Below are positions 8,878-17,580 of a DNA stretch of 64,000 nucleotides, piece after piece. Made by a program: the position numbers and the translations under genes. How positions within the stretch are numbered: the stretch's first letter is position 1; each line of letters begins with the position of its first letter. Under the pieces are notes generated by a model. That model had not been told where the DNA came from, made no database searches, and saw nothing but the letters and a program-made list of their open reading frames with translations. The stretch is from Rothia endophytica (lineage in GTDB: Bacteria > Actinomycetota > Actinomycetes > Actinomycetales > Micrococcaceae). The DNA is taken from the NCBI RefSeq assembly GCF_928381505.1, contig NZ_CAKMSJ010000002.1:1-64000 (forward strand), written 5' to 3'.

Positions 8878-10017
8878 CTAGGGTAGCTGTCGCTCTTCAA
8901 CACCGTTGTAGGCAGAGAGCGGGCGAATCAGCGAGTTGTTAGCGCGCTGTTCCAGCACATGCGCCGTCCAGCCGGTGATGCGGGAGCAGACGAAGATGGG
9001 AGTGAACGTGGGGGTATCGAAGCCCATCAGATGGTAGGTGGGGCCAGCGGGGTAGTCCAGGTTGGGCTTTATTCCCTTGGCCTCGTCCATGGCTTCAGCA
9101 AGACCCTGGTAGAGGCCAATGATGTCCTGGCGGCCGTAGTATTCGACCATGTCAAAGAAGGACTTTTGCATGGTGGGCACACGGGAGTCACCGTTCTTAT
9201 AGACGCGGTGCCCAAAGCCCATGACCTTCTTCTTTTCGGCCAGTGCGGCGTCCATCCAGGCCTTTGCGCGTGTCTTGGCGTCAGCTTCGCTCTCACCGTC
9301 AATCACACCGATTTCATCAAAGGTGTGCTGGACTGCTTCATTCGCACCGCCGTGCAGAGGGCCCTTGAGAGCGCCGATGGCACCGGTGACTGCGGAGTGG
9401 AGGTCAGACAGCGAAGAGGTGATGACGCGGGCAGTAAAGGTCGAGGCGTTGAAGGAGTGCTCAGCGTACATGACCATGGAAACGTTGAAAGCGGTCTTGA
9501 CCTCGGCTACGGGTACCTCACCGAAGGCCATGTAGAGGAAGTTGTCACAGTAGTCCAGGTCCTCGCGAGGCTCGATAACATCCTGGCCCCGGCGGCGGCG
9601 CTGGTCGTAGCAGACTACAGCCGGCATGGCGGCAAAGAGTTCCCACGCCTTGCGCAGCTCATTTTCGGGGGAAAGGTCTTCGCTCTGCGGATCGGTAGCA
9701 CCCAGGAAGGATGTTGCGGTACGGCAGACATCCATGGGGTGGCAGTCGATGGGCAAAGCATCGATGACAGCTTTGAGACCGTGGGAGAGCGCACGGTGGC
9801 TGCGCTCGAAAGCGGTAAATTCTTCTAGCTGTTCAGCGGTGGGAAGCTCACCGTTCCAGAGGAGGAGGGCTACCTTTTCAAAAGGGACCTCAGCGAGCTG
9901 CTGCACCGGGTAACCGCGGTAGAGCAGGGAATTGGTCTCAGCGTTGACCTTGGAAACAGCGGTGTAGTCGGCAACGACGCCGGCTAGTCCGCGCTTGACG
10001 TCCAACTGTTCTGACAT
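8878..10017 (-). CDS. prpC: 2-methylcitrate synthase
   Basis: 379 residues of the citrate synthase family, starting MSEQLDVKRGLAGV at 10017 behind AAAGGAGAAAC; an upstream in-frame ATG at 10182 would put 55 odd residues inside the intercistronic hairpin and is rejected. Conserved blocks include SNDLHSAVTGAIGALKGPLHGGAN, GFGHRVYKNGDSR and PIFVCSRITGW, carrying the catalytic His residues. It condenses propionyl-CoA with oxaloacetate. Its place in a prpDBC operon separates it from the TCA citrate synthase. Confidence 0.94.
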   Translation of the reverse strand: MSEQLDVKRGLAGVVADYTAVSKVNAETNSLLYRGYPVQQLAEVPFEKVALLLWNGELPTAEQLEEFTAFERSHRALSHGLKAVIDALPIDCHPMDVCRTATSFLGATDPQSEDLSPENELRKAWELFAAMPAVVCYDQRRRRGQDVIEPREDLDYCDNFLYMAFGEVPVAEVKTAFNVSMVMYAEHSFNASTFTARVITSSLSDLHSAVTGAIGALKGPLHGGANEAVQHTFDEIGVIDGESEADAKTRAKAWMDAALAEKKKVMGFGHRVYKNGDSRVPTMQKSFFDMVEYYGRQDIIGLYQGLAEAMDEAKGIKPNLDYPAGPTYHLMGFDTPTFTPIFVCSRITGWTAHVLEQRANNSLIRPLSAYNGVEERQLP

Positions 10018-10056
10018 GGGTTTCTCCTTTGAATCTGTCAGTGCTCGAAAGTGGAG

Positions 10057-10093
10057 GCGTCCGCCCGGCCGAGCGTTGATACCGGGCGGACGC
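10057..10093 (-). repeat. intercistronic hairpin prpB-prpC
   Basis: Perfect 12-bp stem (GCGTCCGCCCGG at 10057-10068 against CCGGGCGGACGC at 10082-10093) with a 13-nt loop, between the prpB stop and the prpC ribosome site. No T-run follows in the direction of transcription, so it is more likely an mRNA processing or stability element, or a weak attenuator, than a full terminator. Confidence 0.6.
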
Positions 10094-10108
10094 TGGGGCG
10101 AGGAACCG

Positions 10109-11020
10109 CTAGGATTTGAACAGGTCGGGGACCTCAAAGTTGAAGATACCTGTATCGAACTGGTTGTAGGCCTCGTAATCAACGAGGTCGTAGAGGCGGG
10201 CGCGGGTCAGCATCTTATCGACGTAACCCTCCTGGGTGCCCGTTGAGGCGATGGTGTCCAGGACGCCTTCCATTGCTCCCAGTGAGGAGCGCAGCAGGGT
10301 GACGGGGTAGATGATCATGTTGATACCTACGGCGGCTAGCTGCTCCTTGGTGAAGAGCTCGCTCTTACCAAACTCCGTCATGTTGGCTAGAACCGGCACA
10401 TCAACCGCTTTGCACACAGCCTCAAACTCGCTGAGATCCTTCATGGCTTCTGGGAAGATTGCATCGGCGCCGGCGTCCACCAGAGCCTTGATACGGTCGA
10501 TGGTCTCTTCAAGTGAGGACGTACCGCGTAGGTCGGTGCGGGCCATAATGAGGAAGTTGGGATCCCTGCGGGCTTCGGCCGCTGCTCTAATACGCTTCGT
10601 AGCGGTTTCAAGATCAACCATGTTCTTGTTATCCAGGTGGCCGCAGCGCTTGGGGTTGAACTGGTCCTCAATGTGGCAACCAGCCAGCCCATACTCTTCA
10701 AATTCTTGAATGGTGCGGGCAACGTTCATGGGCTCACCGAAGCCGGTGTCAGCGTCCACGATGGCGGGTAGGTTGGTCACGCGGGCAATCTGCCCGGCGC
10801 GCTGGGCAACCTCAGAGAGGGTAGTTAGCCCGACGTCGGGGAAACCCAGCTCGTTGGCAAGTACAGCACCCGAGATATAGACACCGTCAAAGTTCTTCTC
10901 TTCAATCAGGCGAGCAGAGATGGGGGTGTAAGCACCCGGGAACTGCTTGATATCACCAGTTGCCAGCATTGTGCGGAGATCTACGCGCTTTTGAGCAGGG
11001 GTTTTCTGGGCGTACAGCAT
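10109..11020 (-). CDS. prpB: 2-methylisocitrate lyase
   Basis: 303 residues of the isocitrate lyase/PEP mutase superfamily. Visible motifs: DADTGFGE (metal-binding aspartates) and the active-site loop PKRCGHLDNKN, where methylisocitrate lyases have KKCGH or KRCGH. It splits 2-methylisocitrate to pyruvate and succinate. The start ATG overlaps the prpD stop (TAATG) and has GGGAGG in front, so translation is coupled. Confidence 0.95.
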   Translation of the reverse strand: MLYAQKTPAQKRVDLRTMLATGDIKQFPGAYTPISARLIEEKNFDGVYISGAVLANELGFPDVGLTTLSEVAQRAGQIARVTNLPAIVDADTGFGEPMNVARTIQEFEEYGLAGCHIEDQFNPKRCGHLDNKNMVDLETATKRIRAAAEARRDPNFLIMARTDLRGTSSLEETIDRIKALVDAGADAIFPEAMKDLSEFEAVCKAVDVPVLANMTEFGKSELFTKEQLAAVGINMIIYPVTLLRSSLGAMEGVLDTIASTGTQEGYVDKMLTRARLYDLVDYEAYNQFDTGIFNFEVPDLFKS

Positions 11021-12540
11021 TAGAAGATACCTCCCTTACCGGTTTCCAGCTCGATGCTAGCGGTGATGTTTAGAGCGTCCAGCTCGCCGTCCTTGAGATT
11101 AGCCAGGTTCTCTGCTGCTTCCAGGAAGCGATCCTGCTCAGCCTCAGAAACCTTACCCTCAGCCAGCTTGCGGAACTTACCGATGTAGTCCTTGCGAGCG
11201 AAGGGGTGGGCACCCAGGGGATGTGCGTCAGCAACAGCGATTTCCTCGCTGAAGGTCTCGCCGTTGGTGAGCTTGATTTCTACGCGGCCGCCGAATGCCT
11301 TTTCTGCAACGTCGTTGGAGTGGTAGCGGCGGGTCCACTCGGCGTCCTCAGCGGTGGTGACCTTGTGCCAGAGAGCTACGGTGTCCGCCCGCTGGGCACG
11401 CTCGGGAGCGTAGGAGCCAACGTGGTCCCACTCGCCGTCCTGCAGCATGACGGTGAAGATGTAGGGGATGGAATGATCCAGGGTCTCGCGGGTAGCGGTG
11501 GGATCGTACTTCTGGGGGTCATTAGCGCCCGAGCCAATGACGTAGTGGGTGTGGTGGCTGGTGTGCAGCACGATAGATTCGATGTTCTCGGGGTTAGCGA
11601 ACTCGGGGTGTTCGCGGTTGAGCTTACGTGCCAGGTCGATCCATGCCTGTGCCTGGTACTCCGCTGAGTGTTCCTTGGTGTAGGTATCCAGGATTGCTCG
11701 CTTGGCTTCGCCTGCCTCGGGCAGGGGCACTTCGTAGCGGGCATCGGGGCCATCAAGCATCCAAGCGATGACGCCGTCTTCGCCTTCGTAGATGGGAACA
11801 GGGGAAGTCTGACCACGCATAGCACGGTCAACGGCCTCAACAGCCATCTTTCCGGCGAAGGCGGGGGCATGTGCCTTCCACGTTGAGATTTCGCCCTTGC
11901 GGGACTGGCGGGTAGCGGTGGTGGTGTGCAGACCCTGGCCGATGGCCTGGAAGATGGTCTCGGTGTCCAGACCCAGCAGAGTGCCGATACCGGCTGACGC
12001 TGAGGGGCCAATGTGGGCCACGTGGTCAATCTTGTGCTTGTGCAGGCAGATCGCCTTCACCAGGTCTACCTGAATCTCGTAACCGGTAGCGATACCGCGG
12101 ATGAGGTCGCGACCGTTGCTACCCACGTGCTGGGCAACTGCCAGAATCGGGGGAATGTTATCGCCGGGGTGAGAGTACTCAGCTGCCAGGAAGGTGTCGT
12201 GGTAGTCCAGTTCGCGGACCGCAACGCCGTTGGCCCAGGCGGCCCATTCGGGGGAGACCTTCTTGCTGGCAGCGTCCACACCGAAAATTCCTGCGCCGCT
12301 GCCACCGGGGCCAGCCGCGTGGGTCAGTGCCTGGTCACGAGCAGAAATGATAGGACCGCGGTTAAGGGAAGCGATAGCAACCGAAGCGTTGTCGATGACA
12401 CGGTTAATCACCATCTCTTCAACCTCGGGGAGCACCTCTACCGGATCGGTAGCAACCTGAGCCATTTTGTAGGCAAGCTGCTCTTTGCGGGGGAGGTTTT
12501 CTTCTGAGCGGTAAACACGAACCTTGTGATTGACGGTCAT
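11020..12540 (-). CDS. prpD: 2-methylcitrate dehydratase
   Basis: 506 residues of the MmgE/PrpD family, with conserved blocks [39 protein letters not shown] and [23 protein letters not shown]. It dehydrates 2-methylcitrate to 2-methyl-cis-aconitate, which aconitase then hydrates. First enzyme gene after prpR on the minus strand; 73 nt separate the prpR stop from its ATG. Confidence 0.95.
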   Translation of the reverse strand: MTVNHKVRVYRSEENLPRKEQLAYKMAQVATDPVEVLPEVEEMVINRVIDNASVAIASLNRGPIISARDQALTHAAGPGGSGAGIFGVDAASKKVSPEWAAWANGVAVRELDYHDTFLAAEYSHPGDNIPPILAVAQHVGSNGRDLIRGIATGYEIQVDLVKAICLHKHKIDHVAHIGPSASAGIGTLLGLDTETIFQAIGQGLHTTTATRQSRKGEISTWKAHAPAFAGKMAVEAVDRAMRGQTSPVPIYEGEDGVIAWMLDGPDARYEVPLPEAGEAKRAILDTYTKEHSAEYQAQAWIDLARKLNREHPEFANPENIESIVLHTSHHTHYVIGSGANDPQKYDPTATRETLDHSIPYIFTVMLQDGEWDHVGSYAPERAQRADTVALWHKVTTAEDAEWTRRYHSNDVAEKAFGGRVEIKLTNGETFSEEIAVADAHPLGAHPFARKDYIGKFRKLAEGKVSEAEQDRFLEAAENLANLKDGELDALNITASIELETGKGGIF

Positions 12541-12613
12541 GGGGTTATCTCTCTTTCATCATGTCGTTCTGTAGAGGTGGACGCCGGTAGCAACTCCGCT
12601 GCCAGCGGTAAAT

Positions 12614-13291
12614 TTAGGGTTGGGCAGCTACTTCAAAGAGACCGTGTTGCTCTTGGGAAGCGGCTGCCTCTTCGATAGCGAAAAGTGCGTTGGCCAGGTG
12701 CAGACGTGTGGCTGCTTCAGCCAGCTGCGCGTCCTGCGAGGCAATGCAACGGGCTATCTGGGCATGTTCATCAGCGGCGTGAGCCAGCCTGACGGGGTTC
12801 GTCTTTGACAGCTTCCTGATGCGGGTTAGCTGAGTGCGTAAGCTTGACTGAGCCTGGTAGAGATAGCGGTTAGCCGCCGCCGCATCAATGGCAGTATCTA
12901 ACTCATCGACCAGAGCATAGTACTCAGCAATATTCCCTTGGCTCGCAGCCAGAGCTGCACCCGCCTGTTCAAACCGCTCAGCAAGATGCATAAAGCGGGT
13001 GGGGTCCCCACGGCGGGAAGCTAGGGCAGCGGCAGTGCAATCTAATGAAACCCTCAACTCAAAGAGCGAGTAAACATTGTCAAGAGAAATAGGGGCAACG
13101 ATGACGCCGCGCCCCGGTGCTGGCTCTGCAAGGCCGTCCGAAAGCAACCGCGAGATTGCTTCACGGACAGGTGTACGTGAAACTCCCAGCCGTTCAGACT
13201 GCTCCACTTCTGCAATCACAGAACCGGGGGAGAGCATTCCCTCCATGATGTCGCTGCGCAGGCTCTGGTAGGCAAAATCGCTAGCTCTCAT
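12614..13291 (-). CDS. GntR/FCD family regulator, probable PrpR
   Basis: 225 residues: N-terminal winged helix (about 5-70, containing EVEQSERLGVSRTPVREAISRLLSDGL) and C-terminal FCD ligand domain with conserved Arg/His positions. Start chosen at ATG 13291 (MRASDFAYQSLRSD); a more upstream ATG at 13372 would begin within the TTGTATAC operator. It is the first gene of the prp operon and lies divergent from prpE, so it very likely controls both. Propionate-pathway regulators of other bacteria belong to different families, so the role rests on context. The ligand, perhaps a methylcitrate-type acid, is unknown. Confidence 0.85.
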   Translation of the reverse strand: MRASDFAYQSLRSDIMEGMLSPGSVIAEVEQSERLGVSRTPVREAISRLLSDGLAEPAPGRGVIVAPISLDNVYSLFELRVSLDCTAAALASRRGDPTRFMHLAERFEQAGAALAASQGNIAEYYALVDELDTAIDAAAANRYLYQAQSSLRTQLTRIRKLSKTNPVRLAHAADEHAQIARCIASQDAQLAEAATRLHLANALFAIEEAAASQEQHGLFEVAAQP

Positions 13292-13362
13292 CAGCTCATC
13301 CTCTCGGTGTGATACGGCACATGGTGTTGTGCTGACACCACCATAGAACGCAAACACCTCTT

Positions 13363-13372
13363 TTGTATACAT
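13363..13372. promoter_or_regulatory. GntR operator O1 (TTGTATACAT)
   Basis: TTGTATACAT matches nine of ten bases of the perfect palindrome at 13435-13444 and lies 72 bp from it, about 70 bp upstream of prpR. FCD-type GntR proteins commonly bind TTGTATACAA-like sites. It probably mediates autoregulation of the prpRDBC operon. Confidence 0.65.
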
Positions 13373-13433
13373 CGAGCGCCAATATTTCTTCTGAATAGCA
13401 AATCTTTACGGGAAACATGAGACACTCTGAAAT

Positions 13434-13445
13434 TTTGTATACAAA
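13434..13445. promoter_or_regulatory. GntR operator O2 (TTTGTATACAAA)
   Basis: Perfect 12-bp palindrome TTTGTATACAAA in the divergent prpR/prpE intergenic region, 84 bp before the prpE start. It fits the FCD-GntR consensus and likely overlaps or sits close to the prpE promoter. Confidence 0.75.
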
Positions 13446-13529
13446 TTCTTGCTTATTGTGATGGGTGGCACTAAATTTATCTCAAACCCTCCCGCCACAC
13501 ACCACCCAACGCCCCTCAGGAGTAATCCG

Positions 13530-15443
13530 ATGACCACCTACCAAGAAACCTACCGGGCAAGCATTGAAAACCCAGAGAAATTCTGGCTTGAGCAAGCCGA
13601 GAACATCACCTGGGTCACCAAACCTCAAACCATCATCGACGATAGCGCTGCACCCATTTACCGCTGGTTCCCAGACGGTGAACTCAACACCTGCTACAAC
13701 GCAGTAGACAGGCACGTTGACGCTGGGCGCGGCGAGCAGACCGCAATTATCTACGATTCAGCCATGCTGGGCACTCGCCAAGAAATCAGCTACGCCGAAC
13801 TCAAGAAAGATGTTGAGCTTTTCGCCGGAGCGCTCGCCAACGCCGGTGTAGGCAAGGGCGATCGTGTGCTGATTTATATGCCCATGATTCCCCAGGCTCA
13901 CGTCGCCATGCTGGCAACAGCCCGCCTGGGCGCCGTCCACTCGGTGGTTTTTGGTGGCTTTGCACCTGCTGAACTGGCGTCCCGCATCAATGACTGCTCG
14001 CCCACCGTGATTGTAACCGCTTCAGGCGGTGTTGAACCCCGCCGTCGCATTGAGTACATCCCCGCGGTAGAAAAGGCGATGGATTTATCGGCTAGCAAAC
14101 CTAGCGCAGTGCTGGTCTTTGAGCGTGAAGGCTTCGAGCATACGGTAGAAGAAGCTGAGCAGAAGGCTAAAGACGCCGGCGGTGCGGTGACCTGGCAGTC
14201 TGCAGGTGATGCCATGGCAGCAGCCCAGCCCCATGAGCCGGTGACCGTCAAGGCAACCGACCCTCTCTACATCCTCTATACCTCGGGTACCACCGGCGCA
14301 CCAAAGGGCGTCGTGCGAGATAACGGCGGCCATGCAGTCGCCCTCGCCTGGACCATGAAGAACATCTACGATGTTGGCCCCGGTGAGGTGCTCTGGTGTG
14401 CCTCGGACGTCGGATGGGTGGTTGGGCACTCTTACATCGTCTACGGCCCCCTCATCGCGGGCGCCACCAGCGTGCTCTATGAAGGCAAGCCGGTAGGCAC
14501 CCCCGATGCCGGCGCCTTCTGGCGCGTTATTCAAGATTCGAACGCAAAGTCTCTCTTTACCGCCCCCACCGCCCTGCGCGCTATCCGTAAAGCTGACCCT
14601 GAGGCTTCACTGCTGGCAGAGTATGACACATCTTCACTGAAACTGCTCTTTGTTGCCGGGGAACGCCTGGACCCCGAGACCTACCACTGGGCCACCGAGA
14701 AGCTGGGCGTACCCGTAATCGATAACTGGTGGCAGACCGAAACCGGGTGGGCTATCGCAGCTAACCCCCGCGGGCTTGAAGCTCTACCCCTCAAGCCTGG
14801 CTCACCCTCAGTGCCCAGCCCGGGCTATAACCTGCAGGTACTAGACCCCTTCGGTGAGCCGGTTGGCCCGGGGGAGGAAGGCAACCTTGCCATTAAGCTC
14901 CCCATGCCTCCGGGTAACCTGCCCACGCTCTGGGGTAACGATGAACGCTTTATCTCCTCCTACCTCGAAGCTTTTGAAGGCTACTACGCTACCGGCGACA
15001 GCGGCTACATTGACGAGGACGGCTACGTCTTCGTGATGGGACGCACGGACGACGTCATCAACGTTTCGGGCCACCGCCTTTCAACCGGTGCCATGGAACA
15101 GGTACTGGCAGGGCACCCGGCAGTTGCGGAATGTGCGGTGATCGGTCTTGCAGACCAGCTCAAGGGCCAACGTCCCGCTGGTTACGTGGTGCTCAAGGCA
15201 GGGGCTGACATCAGTGAAGAGCAGTTGGCCAGCGAGCTCATTGCCAGCGTCCGCAACGATATTGGTGCGGTTGCTGACTTCAAGGACGTCAAAATCGTGG
15301 AAGGTCTACCCAAAACCCGATCAGGCAAGATTCTGCGCAAAACCATGCGGCAGATTGCTGATGGAGAGGACTACAAGGTCCCTTCAACCATCGAGGATAT
15401 GGCGGTGCTAGACGATATTGCCAAGGTACTTAAGTCCCAGTAA
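13530..15443 (+). CDS. prpE: propionate-CoA ligase (acetyl-CoA synthetase family)
   Basis: 637 residues. The adenylate-forming signature YTSGTTGAPKGVVRDNGGHAVAL lies near residue 250, with the PrpE-like RDNGGHA stretch, DNWWQTETGW, the hinge MGRTDDVINVSGHRLSTG and the C-terminal catalytic lysine (about Lys600) in TRSGKILRKT, a known acetylation site in the family. It activates propionate to propionyl-CoA, feeding PrpC. The start at ATG 13530 has AGGAG at 13519-13523. Acetate may be a second substrate. Confidence 0.9.
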   Translation: MTTYQETYRASIENPEKFWLEQAENITWVTKPQTIIDDSAAPIYRWFPDGELNTCYNAVDRHVDAGRGEQTAIIYDSAMLGTRQEISYAELKKDVELFAGALANAGVGKGDRVLIYMPMIPQAHVAMLATARLGAVHSVVFGGFAPAELASRINDCSPTVIVTASGGVEPRRRIEYIPAVEKAMDLSASKPSAVLVFEREGFEHTVEEAEQKAKDAGGAVTWQSAGDAMAAAQPHEPVTVKATDPLYILYTSGTTGAPKGVVRDNGGHAVALAWTMKNIYDVGPGEVLWCASDVGWVVGHSYIVYGPLIAGATSVLYEGKPVGTPDAGAFWRVIQDSNAKSLFTAPTALRAIRKADPEASLLAEYDTSSLKLLFVAGERLDPETYHWATEKLGVPVIDNWWQTETGWAIAANPRGLEALPLKPGSPSVPSPGYNLQVLDPFGEPVGPGEEGNLAIKLPMPPGNLPTLWGNDERFISSYLEAFEGYYATGDSGYIDEDGYVFVMGRTDDVINVSGHRLSTGAMEQVLAGHPAVAECAVIGLADQLKGQRPAGYVVLKAGADISEEQLASELIASVRNDIGAVADFKDVKIVEGLPKTRSGKILRKTMRQIADGEDYKVPSTIEDMAVLDDIAKVLKSQ

Positions 15444-15446
15444 GCC

Positions 15447-15544
15447 CAGCACATCAGCGAAGAGATGACCGTGCTTGCTACGGTCGAGTGTCTAGCCTTC
15501 AGCTTCACACTCGACCGTAGCAAGCACGGTCATTGTATGTGCTG
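15447..15544. repeat. 98-nt long near-perfect palindrome
   Basis: Two perfect 27-nt arms (15465-15491 and 15507-15533, beginning ATGACCGTGCTTGC) around a 15-nt loop, enclosed by a further perfect 8-nt pair CAGCACAT (15447-15454) and ATGTGCTG (15537-15544). It starts right after the prpE stop. It has no poly-T tail, so it is longer and differently built than the other terminators in the window. It may be a terminator, a structured RNA or a cruciform-forming site. Confidence 0.9.
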
Positions 15545-15673
15545 AAGGGGCGCGGGCAGAGAGCGCAACGTTGGTCCTCGAAAACCGCCGAGGCTCTGAT
15601 AAATACCCTCGGTTTGCCGCACCCAGTAGACTGATGGGTAAAAGTGTTTAAATAAAACTAAAGGTGAGTACCA

Positions 15674-16534
15674 GTGACTGAAACCGGAGCAGAGCAGCTC
15701 GGCCCCACCGGCCGCCCCCTGCGCGTCTACCCCGACCCCGCACCGCTTGACACCCACGGCCCGGCCCGCATCATTTCGATGGTGAACCAAAAGGGTGGCG
15801 TCGGCAAAACAACCTCGACCATCAACCTGGGCGCTGCACTGGCTGAAGTCGGACGTCGCGTTCTCCTGGTGGACTTTGACCCCCAGGGTGCGCTCTCGGC
15901 AGGTTTCGGAGCCAACCCCCACGAACTTGAGCTGACTGTCTACAACGTCATGATGGACCGCAAGGTCAATGTGCGTGACGTCATTCTAGAAACGGGCGTG
16001 CCCAACGTCGACCTGTTGCCCGCCAACATTGACCTTTCGGCAGCAGAAGTGCAGCTGGTCAACGAGGTCGCCCGTGAGCAGGTTCTTGCTTCTGCCCTGC
16101 GCGCCGTTGAAAACGACTACGACGTCATTTTGATCGACTGCCAGCCCTCACTGGGGCTACTGACCGTCAACGCACTGACCGCCAGCCACGGCGTTATCAT
16201 CCCGCTCATCTGCGAATTCTTTGCCTTGCGTGCCGTTGCCCTGCTGGTGGACTCCATCGAAAAGGTGCAGGACCGCCTCAACCCCAAGCTGGAAATTGAC
16301 GGCGTGCTGGCCACCATGTTTGATTCCCGCACCCTGCACTCCAAAGAGGTGCTAGCCCGCATTGTTGATGCCTTCGGAGACAAGGTCTTTGACACGGTCA
16401 TCAAACGAACCGTCAAATTCCCCGACGCCTCGGTTTCCGCAGAGCCCATCCTCTCTTACGCATCGAATCACCCCGGCGCGGATGCCTACCGCCAGCTGGC
16501 CCGCGAACTCATTTCACGGGGCGGAGCGCCCTAA
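15674..16534 (+). CDS. ParA/Soj family ATPase
   Basis: 286 residues with the deviant Walker A motif KGGVGKTT at residues 40-47, VDFDPQGALS (A' motif) and IDCQPSLGLLTVNAL (Walker B). GTG start with AAAGGTGAG in front. In actinobacteria this gene stands directly before scpA and scpB (M. tuberculosis Rv1708), distinct from the parAB pair near oriC. It probably acts in chromosome organisation with condensin, but its partner is not established. Confidence 0.88.
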   Translation: MTETGAEQLGPTGRPLRVYPDPAPLDTHGPARIISMVNQKGGVGKTTSTINLGAALAEVGRRVLLVDFDPQGALSAGFGANPHELELTVYNVMMDRKVNVRDVILETGVPNVDLLPANIDLSAAEVQLVNEVAREQVLASALRAVENDYDVILIDCQPSLGLLTVNALTASHGVIIPLICEFFALRAVALLVDSIEKVQDRLNPKLEIDGVLATMFDSRTLHSKEVLARIVDAFGDKVFDTVIKRTVKFPDASVSAEPILSYASNHPGADAYRQLARELISRGGAP

Positions 16535-16567
16535 CATCAGGGCAACCTACCACCACTTGCTTTCAAG

Positions 16568-16604
16568 ACCAGGACGCCTCAGCGGGCGTCCTGGTGTATC
16601 TTTA
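16568..16604 (+). terminator. terminator after parA-like gene
   Basis: Perfect 11-bp stem ACCAGGACGCC (16568-16578) / GGCGTCCTGGT (16585-16595) with a 6-nt loop, then GTATCTTTA. The stem core AGGACGCC recurs in other intergenic hairpins of this window. Confidence 0.75.
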
Positions 16605-16731
16605 GGGGGTTGCTGTGGGCGAGCTATCGCTCACTAAGCCTTGAAAGCCACTGGGCCAGTTGGCACAATAGAGAAAGATACGTTTCAACCGGTCTCACCC
16701 TGAGCCGACTGACACAGAAAGATTCGCTGCC

Positions 16732-17580
16732 GTGATGGTACCGACACCAGTACAAGAGCTCAACGCACCCCTGCAGACACCGGCGTCCGCCCCCTTTGCC
16801 CTTCACCTGAGCAACTTTGAAGGGCCCTTTGACCTGTTGCTCCACCTCATTACCCGCAAGAAACTGGATATCACCGATATCGCACTTGCTGAGGTAACCG
16901 ATGGATTTCTCAGCTACATCAGCGGTGTCTTTGATGCAGACACCGACCGAGGTCTTAACACCGCCAGCGAATTTCTGGTCACTGCAGCCACCCTGCTGGA
17001 TCTCAAGGCCGCCCGCCTTTTACCCCCGGGTGCCGCACACATCACAGCTAATACCGACCTGCTTGAGGCACGCGACCTGCTCTTTGCTCGGCTCTTGCAG
17101 TACCGTGCCTACCGCGAAGTGACCGCTGTTCTAGAAGAACGGTACGTTGCCGAAGCCCACCGGTTCCCCCGTACCGTTGCCCTGGACCCCCGCTTTAGTA
17201 AGGTGCTGCCGGAGCTTGTCTTTGACCTAAGCCCAGAAGAGTTTGCACGTATTGCGGCTGCAGCGCTTAACCCTGCACGCGATAAAGAAGGCTCCTCGAG
17301 GCCAAGCTCCGAAGTTGAGACCGACCACCTACATATACCCCTAACGACTATCGCAGCCGAAGAAGCTCATATCATGGCGCAACTAGAAGAGCGGGGCAAA
17401 GTGACCTTTACCGAGATCATCACCGATGCTTCTGCGCTAGAGGTGGCGATCGTGCGATTTTTAGCGGTGCTTGAACTCTTCAAGGAGGGAGCGCTGCTCG
17501 TGGACCAACCGCAGACACTGGGTCCAATCACCGTCAGCGCGCCGCCCACTGCTGAACACGAGGAAAGGGAGGGCGCATGA
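16732..17580 (+). CDS. scpA: segregation and condensation protein A
   Basis: 282 residues. Starts with the kleisin signature NFEGPFDLLLHLITRKKLDITDIALAEVTDGFL and ends with a winged-helix part (VTFTEIITDASALEVAIVRFLAVLELFKEG). ScpA bridges the SMC heads. GTG at 16732 or ATG at 16735 can start it; no good RBS is visible. Its end overlaps the scpB start (ATGA). Confidence 0.93.
   Translation: MMVPTPVQELNAPLQTPASAPFALHLSNFEGPFDLLLHLITRKKLDITDIALAEVTDGFLSYISGVFDADTDRGLNTASEFLVTAATLLDLKAARLLPPGAAHITANTDLLEARDLLFARLLQYRAYREVTAVLEERYVAEAHRFPRTVALDPRFSKVLPELVFDLSPEEFARIAAAALNPARDKEGSSRPSSEVETDHLHIPLTTIAAEEAHIMAQLEERGKVTFTEIITDASALEVAIVRFLAVLELFKEGALLVDQPQTLGPITVSAPPTAEHEEREGA

Noticed and set aside
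8959-9828. Long plus-strand frame of 289 codons opposite prpC
   Set aside because: Antisense shadow of a well-conserved enzyme gene; no RBS and low-complexity Val/Gly-rich translation.
10017-10182. Upstream in-frame ATG giving a 434-residue PrpC
   Set aside because: The extension runs through the prpB stop region and the intercistronic hairpin, while AAAGGAG sits before 10017.
13291-13372. Upstream ATG giving a 252-residue regulator
   Set aside because: The ATG is part of the TTGTATACAT operator, and the family normally starts near MRASDFAYQSLRSD.
13449-13530. Direct CACC-rich repeats before prpE as a small repeat array
   Set aside because: Short and irregular; no unit is repeated exactly and no CRISPR-like spacing exists.
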